This document shows, piece after piece, positions 7,855 to 23,076 of a stretch of 64,000 bases of DNA; position 1 is the first letter of the stretch; the number at the start of each line of letters is the position of its first letter. Both the position numbers and the translations under genes were made by a program. The stretch is taken from positions 8,680,001 to 8,744,000 of the forward strand of contig NC_079883.1 in the NCBI RefSeq assembly GCF_029227915.1. The letters are read 5' to 3'. The notes beneath the pieces were generated by a model. It was not told the origin of the DNA. It ran no database searches and saw only the letters and a list, made by a program, of their open reading frames with translations. The DNA comes from Hydractinia symbiolongicarpus. Lineage: Eukaryota; Cnidaria; Hydrozoa; Anthoathecata; Hydractiniidae.

Positions 7855-8180
7855 CTTAAGTCAAAATGAATGAGCTTAGAAAAGTTGCGCGGCCAAATGT
7901 CGGTGGTGACTTAAACGCTAAGGTAAAACCTCGCTTGGCTGTTACGAAACGTGATTGCGATATAAGTCCTCGGAAGGCGGCGGAATTTTATTTTATTTGC
8001 CATTCCGTCAGGGTTATTGGATGATCGGCAATAGATCGAGTTTGTATGCATTTGAAAGCTCTTTTTTCTCGTACTATCACCTGAAAATGTCGTAGGAAAA
8101 TGTCATAGGAAACACTTTCAACAACCGCCACGTTCCTTAATTGTTATAACAAGAAATATATCACAGCAAATGAAAATGAA

Positions 8181-8300
8181 AAGCCTACGACACCGGGAGT
8201 TCCCAGGCGGTCCCCCATCCAAGTACTATCCCGGCCCGACGATGCTTAACTTCCGTGATCAGACGAGAACGGGTGTGTTCATCGTGGTATGGCCGTAGAC
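8181..8300 (-). rRNA. 5S rRNA: 5S rRNA, unit L2
   Basis: Full 120-nt copy identical to 2329..2448, with T4 terminator. Confidence 0.97.
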
Positions 8301-8497
8301 ATTAGTAGGTGCAAATACGTGCAATTTATTTTGACGTTGTGATCAAATTTTTTTATTTAATTTCTTTGAGTTACTTAGGACAAGGCGTATGCATGGATTA
8401 TCTATTAGACTTTAAGGTTATAGTTTTGTGAAAAAAACAATGTTTTTTTAAAGATGTGTGGCTATAAAAATAGCCGTTGTTTTCTGAGTGTAGCGGT

Positions 8498-8878
8498 TTA
8501 CTTCTTCTGTCCTTTGTCGTTCTTCTTTGGGAGTAAGACAGCTTGAATGTTTGGCAAAACACCACCAGCTGCAATGGTTACACCGCTCAAAAGTTTGTTT
8601 AATTCTTCATCATTACGAACAGCCAATTGTAAATGTCTTGGAATAATCCTAGCTTTTTTGTTGTCTCTTGCTGCGTTACCAGCCAACTCCAATATCTCAG
8701 CAGATAAATATTCCAAGACGGCTGCTAAGTAAACTGGTGCTCCAGATCCAATTCGGTTAGCATAGTGCCCTCTACGAAGGAATCTATGCACTCTACCGAC
8801 TGGAAATTGAAGTCCAGCTCTTGAGGATCTTGTCTTGGCTTTAGCCTTAGCTTTTCCACCTTTTCCACGTCCAGACAT
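8498..8878 (-). CDS. H2A: Histone H2A, unit L2
   Basis: Intact 126-aa protein identical to the L1 copy; stem-loop upstream of 8480 on the plus strand is normal. Confidence 0.98.
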   Translation of the reverse strand: MSGRGKGGKAKAKAKTRSSRAGLQFPVGRVHRFLRRGHYANRIGSGAPVYLAAVLEYLSAEILELAGNAARDNKKARIIPRHLQLAVRNDEELNKLLSGVTIAAGGVLPNIQAVLLPKKNDKGQKK

Positions 8879-9162
8879 AACTGCGATTTGATTTGTAAGT
8901 TAATACAAAAACGTACGAATATTTAACGTAAGTGTTAACGAAATAAACTTTACTCGTTTTTTCATCATAAAAATAGGATCGAAATCATGTTTTTTTAACC
9001 AATCATAATTAAGTATTAAACAAAAGATTTTTTTTTTAACCAATTAAATTGCGTATCGGCGTTTTCGGATCGAATTCGATCCGATTTTTTTACTTATAAA
9101 CAAAAAGTTTTGACTTGCAGTTTAATGCTTATTTACAAGTTAAGTAGCAAAAATTTTTAACC

Positions 9163-9565
<403 letters not shown>

Positions 9566-9984
9566 ACCAACGTCTACCAAACACAAACGGTCTTTTTTAA
9601 GACCACACATCTTTAAAAAAACATTTACTTGGCGTCACTACAAGTTAACCGAAGTTAATAAAACTTCTAAATAATGTGCTTAAGAACACTAGCCTACATT
9701 TAAAATACTTCCCCATGTGTGTGTGGATTAGCTTCACTTTTCATACGTATTATTAGCTGTACTTGCAGAAAAGACAAGTACATTGATCCATGTTATTGCT
9801 TACATTTAACTTAACCCAGCTTTTCACGGAAACACTCCCAGGCAAATTAACCCTACAAAGTATTTCTAAATTTTTTTTGTGTCATATATGACATAGTATC
9901 GTATAGCAATAAATGTAACTGTGACAAGACTTTACACATTGTGTAATTTGGAAGCGTGCACAAAGTAATGTTTTAAAAGATTTG

Positions 9985-10002
9985 TGGCTATAAAAAATAG
10001 CC
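9985..10002 (-). promoter_or_regulatory. H4 stem-loop with enlarged loop, unit L2
   Basis: The plus strand reads GGCTATAAAAAATAGCC, with one extra A, so the loop would be five U instead of four. All other H4 copies have four. This falls in the same indel-rich stretch as the broken H2B. Boundaries are within a base or two. Confidence 0.7.
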
Positions 10003-10026
10003 GTTTTTGTTGAGCAATGACAACGC

Positions 10027-10383
<357 letters not shown>

Positions 10384-10861
10384 TTAACAGAATTCAGACA
10401 GCTTTAAAAAGAGGCCATAAAATTACCTACTGCTCGTGGAAACACCCTAATTAACCAATAGAGTTGCGTCATTACAAAATGTTCCGAACATTTTGTACAT
10501 TTTTTTAAGTAAAACTGTAGTTTTTTTAAAAATTCGTGGTCTTAATGTTTCAGTAAGGCAATAAATTTGGCATCGTTGGAATTCGCCAAACCTTCTGCTA
10601 CTTACTAAAAAAAAAAAAAGTCAAAAGCTTTTGTGTATCAGAAGATACAGCCGTTTTCCCGTAGCCAAAAAACACAGATTTTATAAAAATGTTAAAGTAA
10701 TGAGCGTAATGTCATTATGCAGCCAATCAGAAATTACTTTCTTAGCACCAATCAAATGGTTTGTTTTGAACCTTAGCTGTCAATCAATATGAGAAATAAA
10801 ACTTTGGCGCGATAGTGCATTTTAGACCGTCTTGTGTATCCGTACTACATCGACTTCTTAA

Positions 10862-11275
<414 letters not shown>

Positions 11276-11636
11276 GCATCTTACCAAACAAAAAACGGCT
11301 ATTTTTATAGCCACACATCCATAAAAAATATTACGGCTAGCTTTTTATATCAAACTTTGTCCTGCTTTCTGTTTAAATTTTATGCTACATAAAAATTTTA
11401 TGCTACATAAAGTTTGACAATGTTAAAAATATGAAGGGCAAGAAAAGTAAAAGCAAGAAAATAAGAAATTTAAAAACGAAAATACTTAAACTTAGGGAAT
11501 CTAATCTTAAATTTACTCTTTTTTAACTGTTTAAGTGACTTAAACAAGTTTAACTTTGTACCAAGATAATGTTTTTTTGTAAATGTGTGGCTATAAAAAT
11601 AGCCGTTTGTTAATGTAATAGCCAGATACACACAAA

Positions 11637-12188
11637 TTATTTTTTTGCGGTCTTCTTTGCTGCCTTTTTGGGAGTCTTTTTGACCTTCTTTGCTGCAGGT
11701 TTTTTAGCAACAGGCTTCTTTGTGGGTTTCTTAGCTGCTGGTTTCTTAGCCGAGGCTTTCTTTGTGGCAGGCTTCTTTGCTGCTTTCTTTGGCGTGCTCT
11801 TCTTTGCTGGCTTCTTTTTTGGTGTACTTTTCTTTGCAGTAGGCTTCTTTGCCGTTGGCTTTTTTGCTGCGGCCTTTTTCTTAGGTTTTTCTTTTTTTAC
11901 CTGACCTAGCTTGAATGATCCAGAAGCACCAGTGCCTTTAGTTTGAATCAAATCGCCTGATGTTACTCCTCGTTTAAGAGCCATTTTCAGATGATGATCT
12001 GAGTTTTCAGCAACTTTGTAATTTGCATGAATATATTTTGTAATAGCTTGGCGAGATGAACCACCGCGTTCCTTTAGGGTAGCGATAGCAGCCTTGATCA
12101 TGTCCACATATTTAGGGTGATCAGCTGTCTTCTTTGCAGCAGGTTTCTTCTTGGGTGCGATTTTCTTTGGAGAAGCTGCTTCACTCAT
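11637..12188 (-). CDS. H1: Histone H1, unit L3
   Basis: Intact 183-aa protein identical to 5786..6337; start at the ATG before SEAASPKK. Confidence 0.97.
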   Translation of the reverse strand: MSEAASPKKIAPKKKPAAKKTADHPKYVDMIKAAIATLKERGGSSRQAITKYIHANYKVAENSDHHLKMALKRGVTSGDLIQTKGTGASGSFKLGQVKKEKPKKKAAAKKPTAKKPTAKKSTPKKKPAKKSTPKKAAKKPATKKASAKKPAAKKPTKKPVAKKPAAKKVKKTPKKAAKKTAKK

Positions 12189-12767
12189 TTTTAATGTTTT
12201 CTTACAACAATCCAACGATAAACGATGCTTGTTATCACAGTAGAAGTATACTAAACATTACCGTGTAAATGAGATATAATTTAAGACGGTGCGAAGTATG
12301 CGGACGTAAAAGTACCACTCCCGGGAATTGATTTGGCGCGAAAACAGAAATGTGTGTTTCTGTACATCGTATAATGTCCGTTTTGGGTGCCGCGACTATG
12401 CGAAAGCATGTTAATTTTTATTTGTAGTACGACGCAATAGTCTGCAAGAGAAGCTGCTGGAGTTTGAGGTCTTCAGCATTACATCTAGTCTGTTAATTTG
12501 GGCTTCTTCCGCGCTCGTGTTAGGATTTTCATAAAGCGTTCTTTGGTTTGCGTTGCGTATGTCGGCCTACATCATCGACACGGCCTGTTTCCGGCTATTA
12601 GGAGCAATTCATATATTGGGCACTGCGTTTCGACTTTTTTATTAGACCACAGTAAAAAAATTCACTCACAGAAGTCCCTTTCTTTCATGGCTACAAACAC
12701 GAAGAATTCTGTCGTAAGTAAAACGAATGCGCAAGCCAAAATGACGATGGGGCGAAGTCATAAGCAT

Positions 12768-12786
12768 GGCCCTGTGGCCCAATGGA
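12768..12786 (+). tRNA. tRNA-Arg (ACG), 5' fragment at gap
   Basis: Only GGCCCTGTGGCCCAATGGA (acceptor 5' strand and part of the D arm) is left before the gap. Confidence 0.8.
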
Positions 12787-13286
12787 NNNNNNNNNNNNNN
12801 NNNNNNNNNNNNNNNNNNNNNNNNNNNNNNNNNNNNNNNNNNNNNNNNNNNNNNNNNNNNNNNNNNNNNNNNNNNNNNNNNNNNNNNNNNNNNNNNNNNN
12901 NNNNNNNNNNNNNNNNNNNNNNNNNNNNNNNNNNNNNNNNNNNNNNNNNNNNNNNNNNNNNNNNNNNNNNNNNNNNNNNNNNNNNNNNNNNNNNNNNNNN
13001 NNNNNNNNNNNNNNNNNNNNNNNNNNNNNNNNNNNNNNNNNNNNNNNNNNNNNNNNNNNNNNNNNNNNNNNNNNNNNNNNNNNNNNNNNNNNNNNNNNNN
13101 NNNNNNNNNNNNNNNNNNNNNNNNNNNNNNNNNNNNNNNNNNNNNNNNNNNNNNNNNNNNNNNNNNNNNNNNNNNNNNNNNNNNNNNNNNNNNNNNNNNN
13201 NNNNNNNNNNNNNNNNNNNNNNNNNNNNNNNNNNNNNNNNNNNNNNNNNNNNNNNNNNNNNNNNNNNNNNNNNNNNNNNNNNNNNN
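12787..13286. other. Assembly gap, 500 N
   Basis: Exactly 500 N, as in the second gap, so the length is a placeholder. The array is in opposite orientations on the two sides. Confidence 0.98.
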
Positions 13287-13353
13287 TATTTCGTTAACAC
13301 TTACGTTAAATATTCGTACGTTTTTGTATTAACTTACAAATCAAATCGCAGTT

Positions 13354-13734
13354 ATGTCTGGACGTGGAAAAGGTGGAAAAGCTAAGGCTAAAGCCAAGAC
13401 AAGATCCTCAAGAGCTGGACTTCAATTTCCAGTCGGTAGAGTGCATAGATTCCTTCGTAGAGGGCACTATGCTAACCGAATTGGATCTGGAGCACCAGTT
13501 TACTTAGCAGCCGTCTTGGAATATTTATCTGCTGAGATATTGGAGTTGGCTGGTAACGCAGCAAGAGACAACAAAAAAGCTAGGATTATTCCAAGACATT
13601 TACAATTGGCTGTTCGTAATGATGAAGAATTAAACAAACTTTTGAGCGGTGTAACCATTGCAGCTGGTGGTGTTTTGCCAAACATTCAAGCTGTCTTACT
13701 CCCAAAGAAGAACGACAAAGGACAGAAGAAGTAA
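13354..13734 (+). CDS. H2A: Histone H2A, unit R1
   Basis: Intact 126-aa copy. Its promoter is cut by the gap 67 bases upstream of the ATG. The downstream spacer has a private base change at about 13848 (CCTTGCAT for CCATGCAT). Confidence 0.98.
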   Translation: MSGRGKGGKAKAKAKTRSSRAGLQFPVGRVHRFLRRGHYANRIGSGAPVYLAAVLEYLSAEILELAGNAARDNKKARIIPRHLQLAVRNDEELNKLLSGVTIAAGGVLPNIQAVLLPKKNDKGQKK

Positions 13735-13931
13735 ACCGCTACACTCAGAAAACAACGGCTATTTTTATAGCCACACATCTTTAAAAAAACATTGTTTTTT
13801 TCACAAAACTATAACCTTAAAGTCTAATAGATAATCCTTGCATACGCCTTGTCCTAAGTAACTCAAAGAAATTAAATAAAAAAATTTGATCACAACGTCA
13901 AAATAAATTGCACGTATTTGCACCTACTAAT

Positions 13932-14051
13932 GTCTACGGCCATACCACGATGAACACACCCGTTCTCGTCTGATCACGGAAGTTAAGCATCGTCGGGCCG
14001 GGATAGTACTTGGATGGGGGACCGCCTGGGAACTCCCGGTGTCGTAGGCTT
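13932..14051 (+). rRNA. 5S rRNA: 5S rRNA, unit R1
   Basis: Full-length, identical to the reference, followed by TTTTCATTTTC. Confidence 0.97.
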
Positions 14052-14377
14052 TTCATTTTCATTTGCTGTGATATATTTCTTGTTATAACAATTAAGGAAC
14101 GTGGCGGTTGTTGAAAGTGTTTCCTATGACATTTTCCTACGACATTTTCAGGTGATAGTACGAGAAAAAAGAGCTTTCAAATGCATACAAACTCGATCTA
14201 TTGCCGATCATCCAATAACCCTGACGGAATGGCAAATAAAATAAAATTCCGCCGCCTTCCGAGGACTTATATCGCAATCACGTTTCGTAACAGCCAAGCG
14301 AGGTTTTACCTTAGCGTTTAAGTCACCACCGACATTTGGCCGCGCAACTTTTCTAAGCTCATTCATTTTGACTTAAG

Positions 14378-14543
14378 GAGGGGGCGAGCGCGGACGCAGG
14401 CCCCCACTACCAGAAATTGTACGGTCGAGTTACTGACGTTTGCAGTAATCGCAGAGGTCAGCCCAAGCGTAGTGCAATGCAAGAGCCTCACTCTGGAAGA
14501 AAACCCTCATTGATCAGTCTTTACTTCCCCGTCAGGTAAGTAT
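14378..14543 (-). ncRNA. U1: U1 snRNA, unit R1
   Basis: Full-length; the 5' end appears on the plus strand as CAGGTAAGTAT. Confidence 0.95.
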
Positions 14544-14732
14544 GAGTTGGAACTGCACCGTAGCATGAGGGTACCCTTCAAAGTTTGTTAATGCTTGTGG
14601 CTTGAGTGTGTTATAAACTGCCGTGTCGCGGGGCATAGGCTGTATTCTCCCCCAGTGTACGCGTTTTGTTCCCGCCGTAGACTATGCAGAGTGCCGTCGG
14701 AAAGAGGACTGCTATTATTCTTTTATTGCTTA

Positions 14733-14920
14733 TGTGGGCCGCCATCGGTAATAGTGCAACACCAAGGCAACCCGTGGTCACGGCGTGAATGAATCCACCT
14801 CCATGACCCAAGGCCAAAAATCAGATTAATATACTGACCATTCAGAGAATGGCCTACCAGATATTAAACTGATAAGAACAGATACTACACTTGATCTTAG
14901 CCATTAGGCCGAGAAGCGAT
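14733..14920 (-). ncRNA. U2: U2 snRNA, unit R1
   Basis: Full-length, identical to the reference copy. Confidence 0.95.
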
Positions 14921-15242
14921 AAAGAACAAGCGTTGCCATGATAGGCATCGTCCACACACCGTAACTGCTTGTGGAGCATGTCACGTTACTGTAAAGCTTA
15001 CAACTGTCACCGCGTACGGATGGACGGCGACATAGTAAAAATCACGGCTGTTGATTTAGCCGTAGGATGGAGAGCGACTGTAGCGAGTGGATGGTAACTT
15101 ACATGAATGCTAACAAAGGCGACGATACTAAGTGCGTGATATTACTTTCCAATATGTCTGCGTACATTCCGTTTATCAACGCATTACGCCAGAACGTGCG
15201 CGCGCGTTACACAGTAGACCATGCAGCCGAAATGCGACAGTG

Positions 15243-15315
15243 CGACCCTGCCAGGAGTCGAACCTGGAATCCCCTGATTCGTAGTCAGATGCCTTATCCA
15301 TTGGGCCACAGGGCC
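15243..15315 (-). tRNA. tRNA-Arg(ACG): tRNA-Arg (ACG), unit R1
   Basis: Complete 73-nt gene, identical to the reference. Confidence 0.95.
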
Positions 15316-15894
15316 ATGCTTATGACTTCGCCCCATCGTCATTTTGGCTTGCGCATTCGTTTTACTTACGACAGAATTCTTCGTGTTTGTAGCCATGAAA
15401 GAAAGGGACTTCTGTGAGTGAATTTTTTTACTGTGGTCTAATAAAAAAGTCGAAACGCAGTGCCCAATATATGAATTGCTCCTAATAGCCGGAAACAGGC
15501 CGTGTCGATGATGTAGGCCGACATACGCAACGCAAACCAAAGAACGCTTTATGAAAATCCTAACACGAGCGCGGAAGAAGCCCAAATTAACAGACTAGAT
15601 GTAATGCTGAAGACCTCAAACTCCAGCAGCTTCTCTTGCAGACTATTGCGTCGTACTACAAATAAAAATTAACATGCTTTCGCATAGTCGCGGCACCCAA
15701 AACGGACATTATACGATGTACAGAAACACACATTTCTGTTTTCGCGCCAAATCAATTCCCGGGAGTGGTACTTTTACGTCCGCATACTTCGCACCGTCTT
15801 AAATTATATCTCATTTACACGGTAATGTTTAGTATACTTCTACTGTGATAACAAGCATCGTTTATCGTTGGATTGTTGTAAGAAAACATTAAAA

Positions 15895-16446
15895 ATGAGT
15901 GAAGCAGCTTCTCCAAAGAAAATCGCACCCAAGAAGAAACCTGCTGCAAAGAAGACAGCTGATCACCCTAAATATGTGGACATGATCAAGGCTGCTATCG
16001 CTACCCTAAAGGAACGCGGTGGTTCATCTCGCCAAGCTATTACAAAATATATTCATGCAAATTACAAAGTTGCTGAAAACTCAGATCATCATCTGAAAAT
16101 GGCTCTTAAACGAGGAGTAACATCAGGCGATTTGATTCAAACTAAAGGCACTGGTGCTTCTGGATCATTCAAGCTAGGTCAGGTAAAAAAAGAAAAACCT
16201 AAGAAAAAGGCCGCAGCAAAAAAGCCAACGGCAAAGAAGCCTACTGCAAAGAAAAGTACACCAAAAAAGAAGCCAGCAAAGAAGAGCACGCCAAAGAAAG
16301 CAGCAAAGAAGCCTGCCACAAAGAAAGCCTCGGCTAAGAAACCAGCAGCTAAGAAACCCACAAAGAAGCCTGTTGCTAAAAAACCTGCAGCAAAGAAGGT
16401 CAAAAAGACTCCCAAAAAGGCAGCAAAGAAGACCGCAAAAAAATAA
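15895..16446 (+). CDS. H1: Histone H1, unit R1
   Basis: Intact 183-aa copy; E2F-type site TTTTCGCGCCAAA about 145 bases upstream. Confidence 0.97.
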   Translation: MSEAASPKKIAPKKKPAAKKTADHPKYVDMIKAAIATLKERGGSSRQAITKYIHANYKVAENSDHHLKMALKRGVTSGDLIQTKGTGASGSFKLGQVKKEKPKKKAAAKKPTAKKPTAKKSTPKKKPAKKSTPKKAAKKPATKKASAKKPAAKKPTKKPVAKKPAAKKVKKTPKKAAKKTAKK

Positions 16447-16807
16447 TTTGTGTGTATCTGGCTATTACATTAACAAACGGCTATTTTTATAGCCACACAT
16501 TTACAAAAAAACATTATCTTGGTACAAAGTTAAACTTGTTTAAGTCACTTAAACAGTTAAAAAAGAGTAAATTTAAGATTAGATTCCCTAAGTTTAAGTA
16601 TTTTCGTTTTTAAATTTCTTATTTTCTTGCTTTTACTTTTCTTGCCCTTCATATTTTTAACATTGTCAAACTTTATGTAGCATAAAATTTTTATGTAGCA
16701 TAAAATTTAAACAGAAAGCAGGACAAAGTTTGATATAAAAAGCTAGCCGTAATATTTTTTATGGATGTGTGGCTATAAAAATAGCCGTTTTTTGTTTGGT
16801 AAGATGC

Positions 16808-17221
<414 letters not shown>

Positions 17222-17699
17222 TTAAGAAGTCGATGTAGTACGGATACACAAGACGGTCTAAAATGCACTATCGCGCCAAAGTTTTATTTCTCATATTGAT
17301 TGACAGCTAAGGTTCAAAACAAACCATTTGATTGGTGCTAAGAAAGTAATTTCTGATTGGCTGCATAATGACATTACGCTCATTACTTTAACATTTTTAT
17401 AAAATCTGTGTTTTTTGGCTACGGGAAAACGGCTGTATCTTCTGATACACAAAAGCTTTTGACTTTTTTTTTTTTTAGTAAGTAGCAGAAGGTTTGGCGA
17501 ATTCCAACGATGCCAAATTTATTGCCTTACTGAAACATTAAGACCACGAATTTTTAAAAAAACTACAGTTTTACTTAAAAAAATGTACAAAATGTTCGGA
17601 ACATTTTGTAATGACGCAACTCTATTGGTTAATTAGGGTGTTTCCACGAGCAGTAGGTAATTTTATGGCCTCTTTTTAAAGCTGTCTGAATTCTGTTAA

Positions 17700-18056
<357 letters not shown>

Positions 18057-18516
18057 GCGTTGTCATTGCTCAACAAAAACGGCTATTTTTATAGCCACAA
18101 ATCTTTTAAAACATTACTTTGTGCACGCTTCCAAATTACACAATGTGTAAAGTCTTGTCACAGTTACATTTATTGCTATACGATACTATGTCATATATGA
18201 CACAAAAAAAATTTAGAAATACTTTGTAGGGTTAATTTGCCTGGGAGTGTTTCCGTGAAAAGCTGGGTTAAGTTAAATGTAAGCAATAACATGGATCAAT
18301 GTACTTGTCTTTTCTGCAAGTACAGCTAATAATACGTATGAAAAGTGAAGCTAATCCACACACACATGGGGAAGTATTTTAAATGTAGGCTAGTGTTCTT
18401 AAGCACATTATTTAGAAGTTTTATTAACTTCGGTTAACTTGTAGTGACGCCAAGTAAATGTTTTTTTAAAGATGTGTGGTCTTAAAAAAGACCGTTTGTG
18501 TTTGGTAGACGTTGGT

Positions 18517-18921
18517 TTACTTGCTGCTTGTGTATTTTGTGACGGCTTTTGTTCCTTCACTGACTGCGTGTTTTGCAAGTTCTCCAGGCAAGAGAAGACG
18601 TACTGCGGTTTGAATTTCACGAGAAGAGATGGTCGACTTTTTGTTTTGAAGAGCCAAACGCGAAGCTTCGGAAGCAATGCGCTCAAAGATGTCGTTGACA
18701 AATGAGTTCATGATGCTCATAGCTTTGCTTGAAACTCCGACATCTGGGTGAACTTGTTTCAAAACATTGTAGATGTAAATAGCATAACTTTCCTTTCTCT
18801 TTCTCTTGCGTTTCTTTTCACCAGTTCCACCAATCTTTCCTCCTTTTTTGCCGGCTCTTTTTTCACCTTTCTTGGCTACTTTAGGTGCCTGTTTTCCTCC
18901 TTTAGCTGCTGCGTCAGACAT
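18517..18921 (-). CDS. H2B: Histone H2B, unit R2
   Basis: Intact 134-aa copy with GGTCTT-type stem-loop. Confidence 0.98.
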   Translation of the reverse strand: MSDAAAKGGKQAPKVAKKGEKRAGKKGGKIGGTGEKKRKRKRKESYAIYIYNVLKQVHPDVGVSSKAMSIMNSFVNDIFERIASEASRLALQNKKSTISSREIQTAVRLLLPGELAKHAVSEGTKAVTKYTSSK

Positions 18922-19207
18922 GGTTAAAAATTTTTGCTACTTAACTTGTAAATAAGCATTAAACTGCAAGTCAAAACTTTTTGTTTATAAGTAAAAAAAT
19001 CGGATCGAATTCGATCCGAAAACGCCGATACGCAATTTAATTGGTTAAAAAAAAAATCTTTTGTTTAATACTTAATTATGATTGGTTAAAAAAACATGAT
19101 TTCGATCCTATTTTATTATGATGAAAAAACGAGTAAAGTTTATTTCGTTAACACTTACGTTAAATATTCGTACGTTTTTGTATTAACTTACAAATCAAAT
19201 CGCAGTT

Positions 19208-19588
19208 ATGTCTGGACGTGGAAAAGGTGGAAAAGCTAAGGCTAAAGCCAAGACAAGATCCTCAAGAGCTGGACTTCAATTTCCAGTCGGTAGAGTGCAT
19301 AGATTCCTTCGTAGAGGGCACTATGCTAACCGAATTGGATCTGGAGCACCAGTTTACTTAGCAGCCGTCTTGGAATATTTATCTGCTGAGATATTGGAGT
19401 TGGCTGGTAACGCAGCAAGAGACAACAAAAAAGCTAGGATTATTCCAAGACATTTACAATTGGCTGTTCGTAATGATGAAGAATTAAACAAACTTTTGAG
19501 CGGTGTAACCATTGCAGCTGGTGGTGTTTTGCCAAACATTCAAGCTGTCTTACTCCCAAAGAAGAACGACAAAGGACAGAAGAAGTAA
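19208..19588 (+). CDS. H2A: Histone H2A, unit R2
   Basis: Intact 126-aa copy; first complete H2A/H2B promoter after the gap. Confidence 0.98.
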   Translation: MSGRGKGGKAKAKAKTRSSRAGLQFPVGRVHRFLRRGHYANRIGSGAPVYLAAVLEYLSAEILELAGNAARDNKKARIIPRHLQLAVRNDEELNKLLSGVTIAAGGVLPNIQAVLLPKKNDKGQKK

Positions 19589-19785
19589 ACCGCTACACTC
19601 AGAAAACAACGGCTATTTTTATAGCCACACATCTTTAAAAAAACATTGTTTTTTTCACAAAACTATAACCTTAAAGTCTAATAGATAATCCATGCATACG
19701 CCTTGTCCTAAGTAACTCAAAGAAATTAAATAAAAAAATTTGATCACAACGTCAAAATAAATTGCACGTATTTGCACCTACTAAT

Positions 19786-19905
19786 GTCTACGGCCATACC
19801 ACGATGAACACACCCGTTCTCGTCTGATCACGGAAGTTAAGCATCGTCGGGCCGGGATAGTACTTGGATGGGGGACCGCCTGGGAACTCCCGGTGTCGTA
19901 GGCTT
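19786..19905 (+). rRNA. 5S rRNA: 5S rRNA, unit R2
   Basis: Full-length, identical to the reference. Confidence 0.97.
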
Positions 19906-20231
19906 TTCATTTTCATTTGCTGTGATATATTTCTTGTTATAACAATTAAGGAACGTGGCGGTTGTTGAAAGTGTTTCCTATGACATTTTCCTACGACATT
20001 TTCAGGTGATAGTACGAGAAAAAAGAGCTTTCAAATGCATACAAACTCGATCTATTGCCGATCATCCAATAACCCTGACGGAATGGCAAATAAAATAAAA
20101 TTCCGCCGCCTTCCGAGGACTTATATCGCAATCACGTTTCGTAACAGCCAAGCGAGGTTTTACCTTAGCGTTTAAGTCACCACCGACATTTGGCCGCGCA
20201 ACTTTTCTAAGCTCATTCATTTTGACTTAAG

Positions 20232-20397
20232 GAGGGGGCGAGCGCGGACGCAGGCCCCCACTACCAGAAATTGTACGGTCGAGTTACTGACGTTTGCAGT
20301 AATCGCAGAGGTCAGCCCAAGCGTAGTGCAATGCAAGAGCCTCACTCTGGAAGAAAACCCTCATTGATCAGTCTTTACTTCCCCGTCAGGTAAGTAT
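20232..20397 (-). ncRNA. U1: U1 snRNA, unit R2
   Basis: Full-length, with conserved upstream element. Confidence 0.95.
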
Positions 20398-20586
20398 GAG
20401 TTGGAACTGCACCGTAGCATGAGGGTACCCTTCAAAGTTTGTTAATGCTTGTGGCTTGAGTGTGTTATAAACTGCCGTGTCGCGGGGCATAGGCTGTATT
20501 CTCCCCCAGTGTACGCGTTTTGTTCCCGCCGTAGACTATGCAGAGTGCCGTCGGAAAGAGGACTGCTATTATTCTTTTATTGCTTA

Positions 20587-20774
20587 TGTGGGCCGCCATC
20601 GGTAATAGTGCAACACCAAGGCAACCCGTGGTCACGGCGTGAATGAATCCACCTCCATGACCCAAGGCCAAAAATCAGATTAATATACTGACCATTCAGA
20701 GAATGGCCTACCAGATATTAAACTGATAAGAACAGATACTACACTTGATCTTAGCCATTAGGCCGAGAAGCGAT
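20587..20774 (-). ncRNA. U2: U2 snRNA, unit R2
   Basis: Full-length, with conserved upstream element. Confidence 0.95.
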
Positions 20775-21096
20775 AAAGAACAAGCGTTGCCATGATAGGC
20801 ATCGTCCACACACCGTAACTGCTTGTGGAGCATGTCACGTTACTGTAAAGCTTACAACTGTCACCGCGTACGGATGGACGGCGACATAGTAAAAATCACG
20901 GCTGTTGATTTAGCCGTAGGATGGAGAGCGACTGTAGCGAGTGGATGGTAACTTACATGAATGCTAACAAAGGCGACGATACTAAGTGCGTGATATTACT
21001 TTCCAATATGTCTGCGTACATTCCGTTTATCAACGCATTACGCCAGAACGTGCGCGCGCGTTACACAGTAGACCATGCAGCCGAAATGCGACAGTG

Positions 21097-21169
21097 CGAC
21101 CCTGCCAGGAGTCGAACCTGGAATCCCCTGATTCGTAGTCAGATGCCTTATCCATTGGGCCACAGGGCC
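21097..21169 (-). tRNA. tRNA-Arg(ACG): tRNA-Arg (ACG), unit R2
   Basis: Complete 73-nt gene. Confidence 0.95.
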
Positions 21170-21748
21170 ATGCTTATGACTTCGCCCCATCGTCATTTTG
21201 GCTTGCGCATTCGTTTTACTTACGACAGAATTCTTCGTGTTTGTAGCCATGAAAGAAAGGGACTTCTGTGAGTGAATTTTTTTACTGTGGTCTAATAAAA
21301 AAGTCGAAACGCAGTGCCCAATATATGAATTGCTCCTAATAGCCGGAAACAGGCCGTGTCGATGATGTAGGCCGACATACGCAACGCAAACCAAAGAACG
21401 CTTTATGAAAATCCTAACACGAGCGCGGAAGAAGCCCAAATTAACAGACTAGATGTAATGCTGAAGACCTCAAACTCCAGCAGCTTCTCTTGCAGACTAT
21501 TGCGTCGTACTACAAATAAAAATTAACATGCTTTCGCATAGTCGCGGCACCCAAAACGGACATTATACGATGTACAGAAACACACATTTCTGTTTTCGCG
21601 CCAAATCAATTCCCGGGAGTGGTACTTTTACGTCCGCATACTTCGCACCGTCTTAAATTATATCTCATTTACACGGTAATGTTTAGTATACTTCTACTGT
21701 GATAACAAGCATCGTTTATCGTTGGATTGTTGTAAGAAAACATTAAAA

Positions 21749-22300
21749 ATGAGTGAAGCAGCTTCTCCAAAGAAAATCGCACCCAAGAAGAAACCTGCTG
21801 CAAAGAAGACAGCTGATCACCCTAAATATGTGGACATGATCAAGGCTGCTATCGCTACCCTAAAGGAACGCGGTGGTTCATCTCGCCAAGCTATTACAAA
21901 ATATATTCATGCAAATTACAAAGTTGCTGAAAACTCAGATCATCATCTGAAAATGGCTCTTAAACGAGGAGTAACATCAGGCGATTTGATTCAAACTAAA
22001 GGCACTGGTGCTTCTGGATCATTCAAGCTAGGTCAGGTAAAAAAAGAAAAACCTAAGAAAAAGGCCGCAGCAAAAAAGCCAACGGCAAAGAAGCCTACTG
22101 CAAAGAAAAGTACACCAAAAAAGAAGCCAGCAAAGAAGAGCACGCCAAAGAAAGCAGCAAAGAAGCCTGCCACAAAGAAAGCCTCGGCTAAGAAACCAGC
22201 AGCTAAGAAACCCACAAAGAAGCCTGTTGCTAAAAAACCTGCAGCAAAGAAGGTCAAAAAGACTCCCAAAAAGGCAGCAAAGAAGACCGCAAAAAAATAA
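21749..22300 (+). CDS. H1: Histone H1, unit R2
   Basis: Intact 183-aa copy. Confidence 0.97.
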   Translation: MSEAASPKKIAPKKKPAAKKTADHPKYVDMIKAAIATLKERGGSSRQAITKYIHANYKVAENSDHHLKMALKRGVTSGDLIQTKGTGASGSFKLGQVKKEKPKKKAAAKKPTAKKPTAKKSTPKKKPAKKSTPKKAAKKPATKKASAKKPAAKKPTKKPVAKKPAAKKVKKTPKKAAKKTAKK

Positions 22301-22662
22301 TTTGTGTGTATCTGGCTATTACATTAACAAACGGCTATTTTTATAGCCACACATTTACAAAAAAACATTATCTTGGTACAAAGTTAAACTTGTTTAAGTC
22401 ACTTAAACAGTTAAAAAAGAGTAAATTTAAGATTAGATTCCCTAAGTTTAAGTATTTTCGTTTTTAAATTTCTTATTTTCTTGCTTTTACTTTTCTTGCC
22501 CTTCATATTTTTAACATTGTCAAACTTTATGTAGCATAAAATTTTTATGTAGCATAAAATTTAAACAGAAAGCAGGACAAAGTTTGATATAAAAAGCTAG
22601 CCGTAATATTTTTTTATGGATGTGTGGCTATAAAAATAGCCGTTTTTTGTTTGGTAAGATGC

Positions 22663-23076
<414 letters not shown>

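Larger units (their letters stand above)
11637..12786 (+). repeat. Tandem repeat unit L3 (partial, cut by gap)
   Basis: Contains H1, its promoter, the gene-free spacer and the first 19 bases of tRNA-Arg before the N run. Confidence 0.96.
13287..16446 (-). repeat. Tandem repeat unit R1 (partial, inverted)
   Basis: Reverse orientation relative to L units. It starts inside the H2A side of the H2A/H2B promoter and runs H2A(+), 5S(+), U1(-), U2(-), tRNA(-), H1(+). Confidence 0.96.

Noticed and set aside
12498-13385. Long ORFs running through the N run
   Set aside because: They exist only because N codons were not treated as stops.
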